64,000 nucleotides of DNA, from positions 38,469 to 102,468 of the forward strand of contig JAAVHZ010000008.1 of the NCBI GenBank assembly GCA_014799465.1. The letters are read 5' to 3'. Shown in pieces: positions 28,085-37,094 of the stretch (its first letter is position 1; each line of letters begins with the position of its first letter). Origin of the DNA: Lachnospiraceae bacterium (GTDB lineage: Bacteria; Bacillota; Clostridia; Lachnospirales; Lachnospiraceae). The position numbers and the translations under genes were made by a program. The notes beneath the pieces are model-generated. The model saw nothing but the letters and a program-made list of their open reading frames with translations. It did no database searches and was not told the DNA's origin.

Positions 28085-28781
28085 TTCTATAAAAAGGTTA
28101 GCAATTATATCCGTAATAATTGTTTTTGTGGGGATTGCATTTGTATCATTAAGGATAAATAGTGTGGATATATCCGGCAATAAACAATATGATGATAAGC
28201 AGATACAAAAATTAATATTTAGCAGCAAATGGATGAAGAATCCACTGGTATTCTATTTTAATACAAAGTTTGGCAAACAGGAAAAAATTCCGTTTGTATC
28301 AAGATATGATGTTGAAATGAAGTCCCTTACTTCTGTAAAAATATCAGTATATGAAAAAAAGGTAGTCGGATATATCAGGTATTTTGGAACAAATATGTAT
28401 TTTGATAAAGATGGAATAGTAACAGAAAGTTCAGATATAATCCTTGATGGGATTCCGAAAATTACCGGAATTAAATTTGATTATATAGTACTTCATTCGA
28501 AAATCCCTGTTGAAGATGAAAAATTATTTGATGAGATAATGAATATTACCCAGCTTCTGGATAAATATCAGATTAAAGTTGATAGAATATACATATCAGA
28601 AAATATGGAAATGACGCTATATATGGATGAAGTAAAGGTAGAATTGGGAAAATCAGGTAATATGAATGAAAAGATTATAGATTTGAATGATATGATGGAA
28701 AATCTAAAAGGATTGTCGGGAACTCTTGATATGAGAGAGTATGATAGTGCAGATGAGGGGTATACTTTTAAGAAAAATTAA
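28074..28781 (+). CDS. ftsQ: FtsQ/DivIB-type division protein
   Basis: Bitopic septal protein of 235 residues: short cytoplasmic end, membrane helix (about 8-27), then a POTRA-like segment (INSVDISGNKQYDDKQI) and a beta domain with V-x-V-Y-E-K-K-x-V-G-Y-I and an FDKDGIV turn typical of DivIB. I placed the start at 28074, where AAGGAG lies ten bases upstream, giving an 11-base overlap with ftsW. Position before ftsZ supports the call; sequence conservation is low as usual. Confidence 0.85.
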   Translation: MKSNSIKRLAIISVIIVFVGIAFVSLRINSVDISGNKQYDDKQIQKLIFSSKWMKNPLVFYFNTKFGKQEKIPFVSRYDVEMKSLTSVKISVYEKKVVGYIRYFGTNMYFDKDGIVTESSDIILDGIPKITGIKFDYIVLHSKIPVEDEKLFDEIMNITQLLDKYQIKVDRIYISENMEMTLYMDEVKVELGKSGNMNEKIIDLNDMMENLKGLSGTLDMREYDSADEGYTFKKN

Positions 28782-28876
28782 TTTTTATGAAAATATTAGT
28801 TGATTATTTTACAAATAAAAGATATTATATAATGAGTAAAAAGTTTATGTATCAGATATAAAAGGAGGAGAAACCC

Positions 28877-30049
28877 TTGTTAGAGATTACAACGAATGAG
28901 GCAGAGGCAGCAGCAAAGATTATAGTAGTAGGAGTTGGAGGTGCTGGAAATAATGCTGTTAATAGAATGATAGATGAGTGTATAAGCGGAGTAGAATTTA
29001 TTGGTGTAAATACAGACAAGCAGGCACTTAAATTATGTAAAGCTCCAATGGCACTGCAGATTGGCGAAAAGCTTACTAAGGGTTTGGGAGCAGGAGCACA
29101 GCCTGAGGTTGGAGAAAAAGCGGCAGAAGAGAATATTGATGAGATTACACAGGCACTTAAGGGTGCTGATATGGTATTTGTAACATGCGGAATGGGTGGC
29201 GGAACAGGAACGGGAGCCGCACCGGTAGTAGCAAAGGTTGCAAAAGATATGGGTATACTGACTGTCGGAGTTGTGACAAAGCCATTTAGATTTGAAGCAA
29301 AGACAAGAATGAACAATGCTTTGAGTGGAATAGAGAAACTTAAGGATAATGTGGACACGCTTATAGTTATTCCGAATGACAAACTTCTTGAAATTGTTGA
29401 CAGAAGGACAACCATGCCGGAAGCTTTAAAGAAAGCGGATGAAGTTCTGCAGCAGGCAGTTCAGGGAATTACTGATCTTATTAATGTGCCTGCACTTATT
29501 AATCTGGATTTTGCTGATGTTCAGACAGTAATGACGGACAAGGGTATTGCACATATTGGTATCGGATGTGCAAAGGGAGATGATAAAGCAAATGAGGCTG
29601 TTCAGATGGCTGTTACAAGCCCGCTTCTTGAGACTACGATAGAAGGTGCATCACATGTTATTATAAATATTTCAGGAGATATAAGCCTTATGGAAGCAAA
29701 TGAGGCGGCTACATATGTACAGGATCTTGCCGGTGATGATGCAAATATTATATTTGGTGCAAGATATGATGAAACATATCCTGAGGAATGTACGATTACA
29801 GTTATTGCTACAGGTCTTGATAATGCAGTATCAAAACCGCTTAATACGGCTTCATCAAGGATGGGATTTAATTATTCACAGCCATCTACAAGACCGATTG
29901 CATCTAAGACATCTGCCAATTATCAGAAACCGGCATCACAGATGTCCAGACCGATATCAGAAATAGGAAATACCCAGAGACCGACAGGCAGGGTTGAAGC
30001 AAAGTCTATAAAGATACCGGAATTTTTACAGAAGAACAGGAATAATTAG
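28877..30049 (+). CDS. ftsZ: Cell-division GTPase FtsZ
   Basis: Tubulin homologue forming the Z ring. GTP-binding [13 protein letters not shown] at 19-31, the tubulin signature [10 protein letters not shown] at 107-116 and the T7-loop N-x-D-F-A-D-V are intact. A variable Ser/Thr/Pro-rich linker ends in the C-terminal peptide IKIPEFLQK that binds partner proteins. The start is TTG after a strong AAAGGAGGAG. A -10-like TATAAT at 28828-28833 lies upstream with no good -35, so an extra promoter is possible. A terminator follows. Confidence 0.97.
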   Translation: MLEITTNEAEAAAKIIVVGVGGAGNNAVNRMIDECISGVEFIGVNTDKQALKLCKAPMALQIGEKLTKGLGAGAQPEVGEKAAEENIDEITQALKGADMVFVTCGMGGGTGTGAAPVVAKVAKDMGILTVGVVTKPFRFEAKTRMNNALSGIEKLKDNVDTLIVIPNDKLLEIVDRRTTMPEALKKADEVLQQAVQGITDLINVPALINLDFADVQTVMTDKGIAHIGIGCAKGDDKANEAVQMAVTSPLLETTIEGASHVIINISGDISLMEANEAATYVQDLAGDDANIIFGARYDETYPEECTITVIATGLDNAVSKPLNTASSRMGFNYSQPSTRPIASKTSANYQKPASQMSRPISEIGNTQRPTGRVEAKSIKIPEFLQKNRNN

Positions 30050-30079
30050 TAAATAGATTAACTGTTATACATAATGCGT

Positions 30080-30117
30080 AAAAAAGATTGTCAAATAATT
30101 GTTGGCAGTCTTTTTTA
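30080..30117 (+). terminator. Terminator after ftsZ
   Basis: Stem 30080-30094 / 30102-30116 with two G-U pairs and a 7-base loop. The right arm ends in six T residues. It closes the dcw cluster. Confidence 0.85.
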
Positions 30118-30210
30118 TTCCCGCAAGCAACGAGCCAAGTGGCTGCTTGCAGACATTTGGCGACTGCCGCGAGGGTCAAATACCCCGCAGCTTGCTGCGG
30201 GGTATTTGAC
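30114..30210 (+). repeat. Dispersed GC-rich palindromic repeat, copy 1
   Basis: The 86 bases at 30114-30199 are identical to 63882-63967. The element begins with a GCAAGCA/TGCTTGC hairpin enclosing GCC/GGC and ends with a perfect 16-base stem (30175-30190 with 30195-30210) around a CTTG loop. It is much richer in G and C than its surroundings and lies just behind a terminator, upstream of the spoIIGA promoter. Confidence 0.9.
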
Positions 30211-30220
30211 TTTGAGATTT

Positions 30221-30286
30221 TGTCGAATAAAAATCAGGTTTTCCGTACATGGTCTGACATTTTTTTTACAGGATATATTGTATAAT
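30221..30286 (+). promoter_or_regulatory. spoIIG-type promoter with Spo0A box
   Basis: Perfect 0A box TGTCGAA at 30221-30227. Downstream are CTGACA (30254-30259) and TATAAT (30281-30286) separated by 21 bases. A long spacer with 0A boxes near the -35 is the known layout of the Bacillus spoIIG promoter, which is transcribed by SigA with phosphorylated Spo0A. Confidence 0.65.
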
Positions 30287-30313
30287 TCTTTTCAGGCGGC
30301 AGGGAGGCGGAAT

Positions 30314-31114
30314 GTGAATTACATAATATATCTGGATACTTTTTTTATTATTAATTTTACTATGGATTTTATATCCATAATGTTGTGCAGAAAGATTAAG
30401 AATATCAGACATAGTATAGCAAGGGGCGTTGCGGCTGCCGCTTTGGGAGGAATATATGCCTGTGTATATATTACATTTCCATATGGAAATTATTTTGTAA
30501 GAATGATATTTTCATATATTATTGCTGTATCTCTGATGGTTCTTATAGCATTTGGGTTTGAAAATAAAAAAAGATTCATAAACAATGTACTGCTGTTATA
30601 TATAGTATCTTTTTTGTCCGGAGGTGCTGCTAATGTATTGTATTTTCGGATAGGAATAAAAAATATGCCGCTGATTGTACTAATGACGGCTTTTACGGGA
30701 ACATTTGCCGCAGAAAGGATTGACAGGAAAAAACGTATATCGGAGGTGTGTTATGAAGTTACAGTTGAAAACAGAGGGGTGAAGATTGTAACGTGTGCAC
30801 TGGCTGATACGGGAAACAGCCTGAAAGAACCTTATATGGGGAGACCGGTAAATATACTTGAAAGTGAAGAGGCAATAAAACTTATAGAGGGAGATGATAT
30901 ACATTTACAAAAAGGATATATGAAAATACCGTTTCATTCTTTAGGGAAGGAGAATGGACTGTTAGACGGATTTGAAGTGGAAAAGATATACATAAATATG
31001 ACAGATGAAGTAGTATGCAGAGAAAGAATTGTTATAGGAGTATATAAGGGTCGGTTGTCTTCGGATGAAAGTTATAAAATGATACTAAATCCGGAGATGT
31101 TAAAAGAAATTTGA
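30314..31114 (+). CDS. spoIIGA: Pro-SigE processing aspartic protease SpoIIGA
   Basis: Membrane protease that cleaves pro-SigE in the mother cell after asymmetric division. Residues 1-130 hold about five helices starting YIIYLDTFFIINFTMDF. The C-terminal domain has the catalytic DTG at 165-167 in ADTGNSLKEP. The GTG at 30314 follows GGGAGGCGG and gives 266 residues; sequence open upstream runs through a terminator and a repeat and is not coding. sigE follows after 17 bases. Confidence 0.93.
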   Translation: MNYIIYLDTFFIINFTMDFISIMLCRKIKNIRHSIARGVAAAALGGIYACVYITFPYGNYFVRMIFSYIIAVSLMVLIAFGFENKKRFINNVLLLYIVSFLSGGAANVLYFRIGIKNMPLIVLMTAFTGTFAAERIDRKKRISEVCYEVTVENRGVKIVTCALADTGNSLKEPYMGRPVNILESEEAIKLIEGDDIHLQKGYMKIPFHSLGKENGLLDGFEVEKIYINMTDEVVCRERIVIGVYKGRLSSDESYKMILNPEMLKEI

Positions 31115-31131
31115 AGGGATAGGTTATATAA

Positions 31132-31872
31132 ATGGTTATAAAGATATCAATGCCGAACAGGTTTCAGTTGAAAATAATACCGGGATTAAAAAGTGTATTA
31201 TTTTCTAAAAAAGGAGATATTCATTACATAGGAGGCACAGAGGTTCTGCCGCCGCCGCTGACACCGGTGGAGGAACAGAAGATGCTGGGAGAATTGGGGA
31301 CGGATAATGATATGTCAGCCAAGTCAAGGCTTATAGAACACAATTTAAGACTTGTAGTCTACATTGCCAAAAAGTTTGATAATACAGGGGTAGGAGTAGA
31401 AGATTTAATATCAATCGGAACTATAGGACTTATAAAATCCATAAATACATTTAAACCAGATAAAAATATCAAACTGGCAACATATGCGTCAAGATGTATT
31501 GAAAATGAAATACTTATGTATCTTAGAAGGAATAACAAGACCAGAATGGAAGTTTCTATAGATGAGCCGTTGAATGTGGACTGGGATGGGAACGAACTTC
31601 TGCTGTCAGATGTTCTTGGTACAGACGAAGATGTTATTTATAGGGACATAGAAGACGAGGTAGAGAAAAAACTTCTTGTAAAGGCTATTGATAAACTGAA
31701 TGAAAGAGAAAAAACCATAATAAAGCTGAGGTTTGGACTCAATAATGATGAGGGAGAGGAGATGACACAAAAGGAGGTGGCAGATATGCTTGGAATATCA
31801 CAGTCATACATATCAAGACTTGAGAAGAAGATAATACGCAGGTTAAAGAAAGAAATAGTCAGGTTTGAATAA
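31132..31872 (+). CDS. sigE: Sporulation mother-cell sigma factor SigE (pro-form)
   Basis: Early mother-cell sigma factor made as an inactive precursor. The first 27 residues or so are the pro-sequence removed by SpoIIGA. Region 2 shows [32 protein letters not shown] sequence with [21 protein letters not shown]; region 4 shows [12 protein letters not shown] and [21 protein letters not shown]. The 246 residues fit the family. No sigG gene follows; a terminator comes directly after. Confidence 0.96.
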   Translation: MVIKISMPNRFQLKIIPGLKSVLFSKKGDIHYIGGTEVLPPPLTPVEEQKMLGELGTDNDMSAKSRLIEHNLRLVVYIAKKFDNTGVGVEDLISIGTIGLIKSINTFKPDKNIKLATYASRCIENEILMYLRRNNKTRMEVSIDEPLNVDWDGNELLLSDVLGTDEDVIYRDIEDEVEKKLLVKAIDKLNEREKTIIKLRFGLNNDEGEEMTQKEVADMLGISQSYISRLEKKIIRRLKKEIVRFE

Positions 31873-31889
31873 AAAATGTTATAAGAATG

Positions 31890-31926
31890 GCATCCTAAAC
31901 TTTGAAGAGTTGAGGATGCTGTTTTA
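31890..31926 (+). terminator. Terminator after sigE
   Basis: GCATCCT (31890-31896) pairs with AGGATGC (31913-31919), extended inward by AACT/AGTT. The T run is short (TGTTTT). Confidence 0.7.
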
Positions 31927-31928
31927 AG

Positions 31929-31957
31929 TTGAAATAGTAAAAAATAAATAGTATAAT
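31929..31957 (+). promoter_or_regulatory. SigA-type promoter for the small coiled-coil gene
   Basis: TTGAAA (31929-31934), a 17-base spacer and TATAAT (31952-31957), about 30 bases before the start codon. Confidence 0.65.
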
Positions 31958-31987
31958 AAATAATATAATAATTAGGAGGTTGACAAA

Positions 31988-32194
31988 ATGTTAGAAGAAA
32001 AAGATATAGAAGTTTTAAAAAGTATAATGAAAACAGTTGCATCTGAAGAATCTATTTTGGATAAAATAGATGAAAAAATTACAAAATCACAAAATATTTT
32101 AATTGATGAAATGGAGCGTACAAGAAGTATTTTAGAAAAAAAGATGGATAAAGTGCAAAATAATCTTGACGAATTAGAAAAAAGAACAGCATAA
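31988..32194 (+). CDS. Small coiled-coil protein of unknown function
   Basis: A 68-residue, highly charged, cysteine-free protein that should be almost entirely helical. Hydrophobic residues recur in heptad spacing (I-x-x-M-x-x-V, I-L-D-K-I, L-I-D-E-M, I-L-E-K-K-M, L-D-E-L). It has a good promoter and GGAGGT before its ATG, so it is very probably expressed. No domain recognised. About 270 bases separate it from the next gene; they hold a short GGCA/TGCC inverted repeat near 32200 and that gene's promoter. Confidence 0.7.
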   Translation: MLEEKDIEVLKSIMKTVASEESILDKIDEKITKSQNILIDEMERTRSILEKKMDKVQNNLDELEKRTA

Positions 32195-32379
32195 GGGGCA
32201 GTATTGTTGCCATAACGCAAAAATAAGATATAATCATTACATAACATCTAATACAATATATCATTCATTGAGTATATATTATTTCTACTTTACTTTAATA
32301 AAAAAATCACCAGTGTCTATAATAAAATATCTATTTAATTTCTTCCTGATTCCGGTTGTAAAAGCCATAAATAAAAATA

Positions 32380-32408
32380 TTTACATAATTTAACAGAAAT
32401 AGTATAAT
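32380..32408 (+). promoter_or_regulatory. SigA-type promoter for the UDPGP-argS unit
   Basis: TTTACA (32380-32385), a 17-base spacer and TATAAT (32403-32408), 55 bases before the start codon. Confidence 0.6.
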
Positions 32409-32462
32409 ATATTGATATGGAATTTTAAATATTCATATAAAATATTAAGTATGGAGGAAGTC

Positions 32463-33689
32463 ATGGACAAAAAACAGGCAGAAGAAATATTGAAAAAGCA
32501 TAATCAGGGACATATATTGGAATATTATGATGAATTAGACGATAATCAGAAGAAATCCCTTTTAAGCCAGATTGAGAAACTTGATTTTTCTTTGCTGGAT
32601 ATAGATAAAAAATCAGGACATGGAAGTGACGGCAGAATTGAGCCGCTAGAAGCCATGAAGCTTGGTGAGATAGAAAAGAGGAGAGAACAATTTGAAGCAA
32701 TTGGAATTGATGCTGTTAAACAGTGCAGAGTAGGTGCAGTGCTTCTTGCAGGAGGTCAGGGAACAAGGCTTGGATTTGATAAGCCCAAGGGTATGTTTAA
32801 TATTGGAGTCAATATAGAACTTACAATTTTTGAAAGACTTATACAGAATCTTATGGATGTAGTAAATAAGTCAGGAAGTTATGTGCCATTATTTATTATG
32901 ACAAGTGAGAAGAATAATGATGATACAGTTCAGTTTTTTGAGGAGAATAATTACTTTGGGTATGACAAAGATTTTGTGACGTTTTTTATACAGGATATGG
33001 CACCAAGTGTTGATTATACAGGCAAAATATATATGGAAGATAAGGATAGAATTTCATTATCACCAAATGGAAACGGCGGTTGGTTCTCCTCACTTATGAA
33101 CAATAAACAGGCAGTAAAGAAAATAGAGGAATTTGGTGTTGAATGGCTGAATGTATTTTCAGTGGATAATGTACTGCAGAGGATAGCCGATCCGGTATTT
33201 GTAGGAGCAGTTATAGATTCCGGATGTGTATCAGGTGCAAAAGTAGTGAAGAAGGCATCTCCTGATGAAAAAGTCGGAGTAATGTGTAAAAAAGATGGTC
33301 ATCCGTATATTATAGAATACTATGAGTTTACTGACGAACTTAAAGAGGCAAGAGATGCAGATGGCGAACCTGCATACAATTATGGAGTTATTCTTAATTA
33401 CATTTTCAGAATTAAGGAACTTAAATGTATTATGGATGTAGATTTTCCTGTTCATGTAGTTGAAAAGAAGATTCCATATATGAATGAAAATGGCGAACAC
33501 ATACAGCCTGAAGAACCAAACGGTTATAAGTTCGAGGGACTTATACTTGATATGATAATGCTTCTAAAGGATTGTCTGGTATTTGAAGTTGAAAGAGAGA
33601 AAGAGTTTGCCCCTGTTAAAAATAAGGAGGGAGTGGATTCTATAGATACTGCCAGAGAATTACTCAGGAAAAATGGTGTTAGTATATAG
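32463..33689 (+). CDS. UDP-sugar pyrophosphorylase, UDPGP/UAP1-like
   Basis: Nucleotidyltransferase of the eukaryotic-type UDPGP family that makes UDP-GlcNAc or a related UDP-sugar from UTP and sugar 1-phosphate. The nucleotide loop LAGGQGTRLGFDKPKGMFNIG-type block is near residue 95; later motifs are F-I-M-T-S-E-K, GNGGWFSSL, VFSVDNVLQ and the VEKKIPY lysine segment. GGAGG supports ATG 32463 (408 residues). It is separated from argS by 14 bases. Whether the substrate is GlcNAc-1-P, GalNAc-1-P or glucose-1-P cannot be settled here. Confidence 0.88.
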   Translation: MDKKQAEEILKKHNQGHILEYYDELDDNQKKSLLSQIEKLDFSLLDIDKKSGHGSDGRIEPLEAMKLGEIEKRREQFEAIGIDAVKQCRVGAVLLAGGQGTRLGFDKPKGMFNIGVNIELTIFERLIQNLMDVVNKSGSYVPLFIMTSEKNNDDTVQFFEENNYFGYDKDFVTFFIQDMAPSVDYTGKIYMEDKDRISLSPNGNGGWFSSLMNNKQAVKKIEEFGVEWLNVFSVDNVLQRIADPVFVGAVIDSGCVSGAKVVKKASPDEKVGVMCKKDGHPYIIEYYEFTDELKEARDADGEPAYNYGVILNYIFRIKELKCIMDVDFPVHVVEKKIPYMNENGEHIQPEEPNGYKFEGLILDMIMLLKDCLVFEVEREKEFAPVKNKEGVDSIDTARELLRKNGVSI

Positions 33690-33703
33690 AATGGAGAAAA
33701 GAC

Positions 33704-35476
33704 ATGAAAAGCTTATTGAAATTAATGACTGAACAGTTAGTCGAAAGTTTTGAAAAATGCGGATATGATGCATCATTTGCAAAAGTTAAAGTATCTGACA
33801 GACCGGATCTTTGCGAATATCAGTGTAATGGTGCCATGGCTGCTGCAAAGCAGTACAAAAAAGCACCAATTATGATAGCGAATGATGTTGTTGATACTCT
33901 GAAAGATAATGATATGTTTAAAGATGTGAATGCTGTAATGCCGGGATTTATAAATATTAATCTTAGTGAAAACTTTGTGGCAGATTATATTAACAAAATT
34001 TCATCTGATGAAAGATTTGGATATGAAAGTGAGAAAAATCCAAAGACGATAATTATTGATTATGGCGGAGCAAATGTAGCAAAACCACTTCATGTAGGTC
34101 ACTTGCGTTCAGCGGTAATAGGGGAAAGTATAAAGAGAATTTTAAAATATGCAGGTAATAATGTAGTCGGAGATGTGCATCTGGGAGACTGGGGACTGCA
34201 GATGGGACTGATAATTACGGAACTTAAGGAAAGGCAGCCGGAACTTGTATACTTTGATGATTCTTATACAGGGGAATATCCGGCAGAACCGCCTTTTACC
34301 ATATCTGAGCTTGAGGAGATATATCCTTGTGCCAATGCAAAGTCAAAGGAAGATGATAGTTTTAAGGAAAGGGCACATGCCGCAACTTTAAAGCTTCAGC
34401 AGGGATATGCACCTTACAGGGCGTTGTGGAAACACATCTTAGGAGTGTCAATAGAGGATTTGAAGAAAAATTATGGGAATCTTAATGTGTCATTTGATTT
34501 GTGGAAGGGCGAAAGTGATGCAGATCCTTACATACCTGATATGATAGAGGATTTAAAAACTCAGGGGCTTCTCCATGAAAGTCAGGGAGCTATGGTTGTG
34601 GATGTTATGGAAGATACAGATACAAAGGAAATTCCACCATGCATTGTACAGAAATCAGACGGAGCGGCACTATATGCCACCTCGGATTTGGCAACTCTTG
34701 TTCAGAGAAAGCAGGATTATAATCCGGATATGGTAGTATATCTTGCTGATAAACGTCAGGAAATGCATTTTACACAGGTATTCAGAGTGGCAAAGAAGTC
34801 CGGAATAATAGATGAAGAAACAAAGCTGATATTTAATGGTTTTGGAACAATGAATGGAAAAGACGGAAAGCCGTTTAAGACGAGAGACGGTGGAGTAATG
34901 CGTCTTGAGAATCTGATTAGCGATATTAATGAGGCAGTATTTTCAAAGATAATGGAAAATCGTTCCGTAAGTGAGGAAGAGGCAAGAAATACTTCTGAGA
35001 TAGTCGGATTGTCAGCACTTAAATATGGTGACTTGTCAAATCAGGCATCTAAGGACTATGTTTTTGATATTGACAGATTTACTTCGTTTGAGGGCAATAC
35101 AGGACCTTATATCTTATATACTATTGTCCGTATTAAGTCGATTCTAAGTAAATATGTTGAATCAGGAAACAATAGTGATACAGATAAGATAAGCATACTT
35201 CCGGCATCAGGTCAGAGTGAAAAGGAACTTATGCTGCAGTTATGCAGATATCAGGAGGTCATGAGAACAGCTGCTGAGGAACTGGCACCTCAAAAGATTT
35301 GTGCCTACATCTATGATGTATCCGATTCATTCAACAAATTTTATCATGATACGAAGATTCTTGCTGAAGAAGATGAGTTAAAAAAGGCAGGATATATAAG
35401 ACTTATAGATGTTACTAAAAAGGTGTTGGAGAGTTGTATTAATTTATTAGGATTCGAGGCTCCAGATAGAATGTAG
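33704..35476 (+). CDS. argS: Arginyl-tRNA synthetase
   Basis: Class I synthetase charging tRNA-Arg. The N-terminal tRNA-recognition domain precedes the HIGH motif, here HVGH in KPLHVGHLRSAVIG near 132. The KMSK position is degenerate (KPFKTRDGG), as in many ArgRS. The C-terminal anticodon-binding DALR domain ends the 590-residue protein. No T-box leader is seen; the gene lies 14 bases behind the pyrophosphorylase gene. Confidence 0.96.
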   Translation: MKSLLKLMTEQLVESFEKCGYDASFAKVKVSDRPDLCEYQCNGAMAAAKQYKKAPIMIANDVVDTLKDNDMFKDVNAVMPGFININLSENFVADYINKISSDERFGYESEKNPKTIIIDYGGANVAKPLHVGHLRSAVIGESIKRILKYAGNNVVGDVHLGDWGLQMGLIITELKERQPELVYFDDSYTGEYPAEPPFTISELEEIYPCANAKSKEDDSFKERAHAATLKLQQGYAPYRALWKHILGVSIEDLKKNYGNLNVSFDLWKGESDADPYIPDMIEDLKTQGLLHESQGAMVVDVMEDTDTKEIPPCIVQKSDGAALYATSDLATLVQRKQDYNPDMVVYLADKRQEMHFTQVFRVAKKSGIIDEETKLIFNGFGTMNGKDGKPFKTRDGGVMRLENLISDINEAVFSKIMENRSVSEEEARNTSEIVGLSALKYGDLSNQASKDYVFDIDRFTSFEGNTGPYILYTIVRIKSILSKYVESGNNSDTDKISILPASGQSEKELMLQLCRYQEVMRTAAEELAPQKICAYIYDVSDSFNKFYHDTKILAEEDELKKAGYIRLIDVTKKVLESCINLLGFEAPDRM

Positions 35477-35482
35477 AGGGAA

Positions 35483-35528
35483 AATCAGCATCCTGAATAT
35501 GCTTACATGCAGGATGTTGATTTTTTTT
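35483..35528 (+). terminator. Terminator after argS
   Basis: Thirteen-base stem AATCAGCATCCTG (35483-35495) with CAGGATGTTGATT (35510-35522), one G-U pair, then eight T residues. Confidence 0.9.
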
Positions 35529-35576
35529 AACTGTAATACAGACAGGATATATTATTGTTTAAAGAGGTAATTAAAT

Positions 35577-36425
35577 ATGGATAGTAATAACCGCAAAGCG
35601 GGAATTGTATGTTGCTCAAATGGGCAGAAAATAAGCTATACCGAAAAAATAAATTATTTAGAATCTACATTATTAAATATAGGTGTAAAACCTGTGTTTA
35701 GTGAGTTTATTTATGAGAAAGACAGTGTTTTTAGCGGGACTGCAGAAGAACGTGCAAAAGTGCTTATGGAATTTTATAAAGATAATGAAATAGAAGAAAT
35801 ATTTGATATTTCAGGAGGAGATATAGCTAATGGCATATTACCATATCTGGACTATGAGTTAATAAAAAAGAGTTCAGGCAGATTATGGGGATATAGTGAT
35901 TTGACAACTGTCATAAATGCAATTTATGCAAAAACCGGAAAACCGTCGGTTTTATATCAAATTCGTAATCTTATTTATGATTTCAGAGAACAACAGATTT
36001 CAGATTTTAAAAATACTGTGATAGGGAATATGGAGGATTTGTTTAAACTGAATTATCATTTTGTGCGGAATTCAAGTATGCAGGGAGTTGTTGTGGGTGG
36101 AAATATCCGTTGCTTTTTGAAGTTGGCAGGAACAGAATATATGCCGGATTTAGAAGATAAAATATTATTGTTGGAGAGTCGTGGAGGAAGTATTCCACAA
36201 ATTGAAACCTACTTATGCCAGTTATACCAATTAGGTGCTTTTGATAAGGTGGCAGGCATTTTGCTGGGAACGTTTACACAAATGGAGAAGGAAGACTGTT
36301 TTCCGGATATAGAGACACTTATCAAAAAATTTGTAAAAGCAGATTTGCCGGTCGCAATTACTAAAGATATAGGTCATGGGACAAATTCTAAGGGAATTGT
36401 AATCGGTCGGAAAATGCTGTTTTGA
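35577..36425 (+). CDS. S66-family peptidase (LD-carboxypeptidase/MccF-like)
   Basis: Serine peptidase of the LD-carboxypeptidase family, cutting L,D bonds in muropeptides or detoxifying aminoacyl-nucleotide antibiotics as MccF does. The nucleophile is in GYSDLT near residue 108. VVGGNIRC, the acidic LLLESRGG segment and the IGHGTNS histidine complete the Ser-Glu-His set. The 282 residues are slightly below average. It is a stand-alone gene after a terminator. Substrate is unknown. Confidence 0.85.
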   Translation: MDSNNRKAGIVCCSNGQKISYTEKINYLESTLLNIGVKPVFSEFIYEKDSVFSGTAEERAKVLMEFYKDNEIEEIFDISGGDIANGILPYLDYELIKKSSGRLWGYSDLTTVINAIYAKTGKPSVLYQIRNLIYDFREQQISDFKNTVIGNMEDLFKLNYHFVRNSSMQGVVVGGNIRCFLKLAGTEYMPDLEDKILLLESRGGSIPQIETYLCQLYQLGAFDKVAGILLGTFTQMEKEDCFPDIETLIKKFVKADLPVAITKDIGHGTNSKGIVIGRKMLF

Positions 36426-36481
36426 TAGTATGATTCTGTCATTAGTATCCCATAATAAAGTGCTAACCATATTGGTGAAAT

Positions 36482-36841
36482 CTATTTAATATCTTTTTGC
36501 AAATCATATAGTGTCTGTGTACGTTCAAAAATGCGTATTTTATTAGTATCATTTAATTTACGGTAATATGAAAGAAGCCTGTGTTCTTCTGCGTTAAGTC
36601 CGAGTGGCATATAGTTAGAGCCTTGGGGCTTTTGATAAATATCTGTCAATCCAAGCAGAAAATCCGAGGTAGTATTTAATGCTTTGGCAATACGAAAAAG
36701 AATTTCAGCTTTAGGTTCATAATAATTGTTTTCATATCGGGACAAGGAAGTAGGGGCAATATGTATGGTATATGCTAATTCTTTTTGGCTCATATCCAAT
36801 TCTTCTCTTAAAAAGACAATTCGTTCGCCTATAGTATTCAT
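36482..36841 (-). CDS. XRE-family helix-turn-helix regulator
   Basis: A 119-residue regulator: residues 4-62 form a Cro/CI-type five-helix fold (IGERIVFLREELDMSQKELAY, SRYENNYYEPKAE, LLGLTD), and the C-terminal 50 residues are helical and likely for dimerisation. On the minus strand TTGGAGGT stands just before ATG 36841; an earlier in-frame ATG at 36865 lacks a ribosome site. Neighbours are a convergent peptidase gene and an upstream membrane protein on the same strand; target genes unknown. Confidence 0.85.
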   Translation of the reverse strand: MNTIGERIVFLREELDMSQKELAYTIHIAPTSLSRYENNYYEPKAEILFRIAKALNTTSDFLLGLTDIYQKPQGSNYMPLGLNAEEHRLLSYYRKLNDTNKIRIFERTQTLYDLQKDIK

Positions 36842-37015
36842 AAAAACCTCCAATCCATAGTGCAATCTTGTGGAATAATAGGGAAAAGTACTATTTGTAA
36901 AAGTATATAATAAAATGTAGAATTATTTTTTGAAATTGTTGATTTGATATTTTTTACGTTGAAATTGCTGATATGATAAGAAAAAGTAAAAATAAATTTA
37001 ACAAAACTTAAAGAA

Positions 37016-37074
37016 AATCCCATTTCCATTGGATACTCCATATTATAATGGCTGCATCCGACAGAAATGGGATT
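37016..37074 (-). terminator. Long-loop inverted repeat, probable terminator for the minus-strand membrane-protein gene
   Basis: Perfect 11-base arms (37016-37026 and 37064-37074) enclose a 37-base loop that itself contains CATT/AATG. Read on the minus strand it ends in TTTTCTTT, 20 bases after the stop codon of the upstream gene. The interval 36842-37015 otherwise holds only the upstream region of the XRE gene. Confidence 0.5.
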
Positions 37075-37094
37075 ATTTGTCCGGTCAGAATATT

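Noticed and set aside
28852..29415. 187-codon minus-strand frame within ftsZ
   Set aside because: Shadow of the conserved Gly/Ala-rich ftsZ coding strand; low-complexity product.
30074..30313. Open frame extending spoIIGA upstream by 80 codons
   Set aside because: It runs through the ftsZ terminator, the dispersed repeat and the spoIIGA promoter; the GTG at 30314 has the ribosome site and the family N-terminus.
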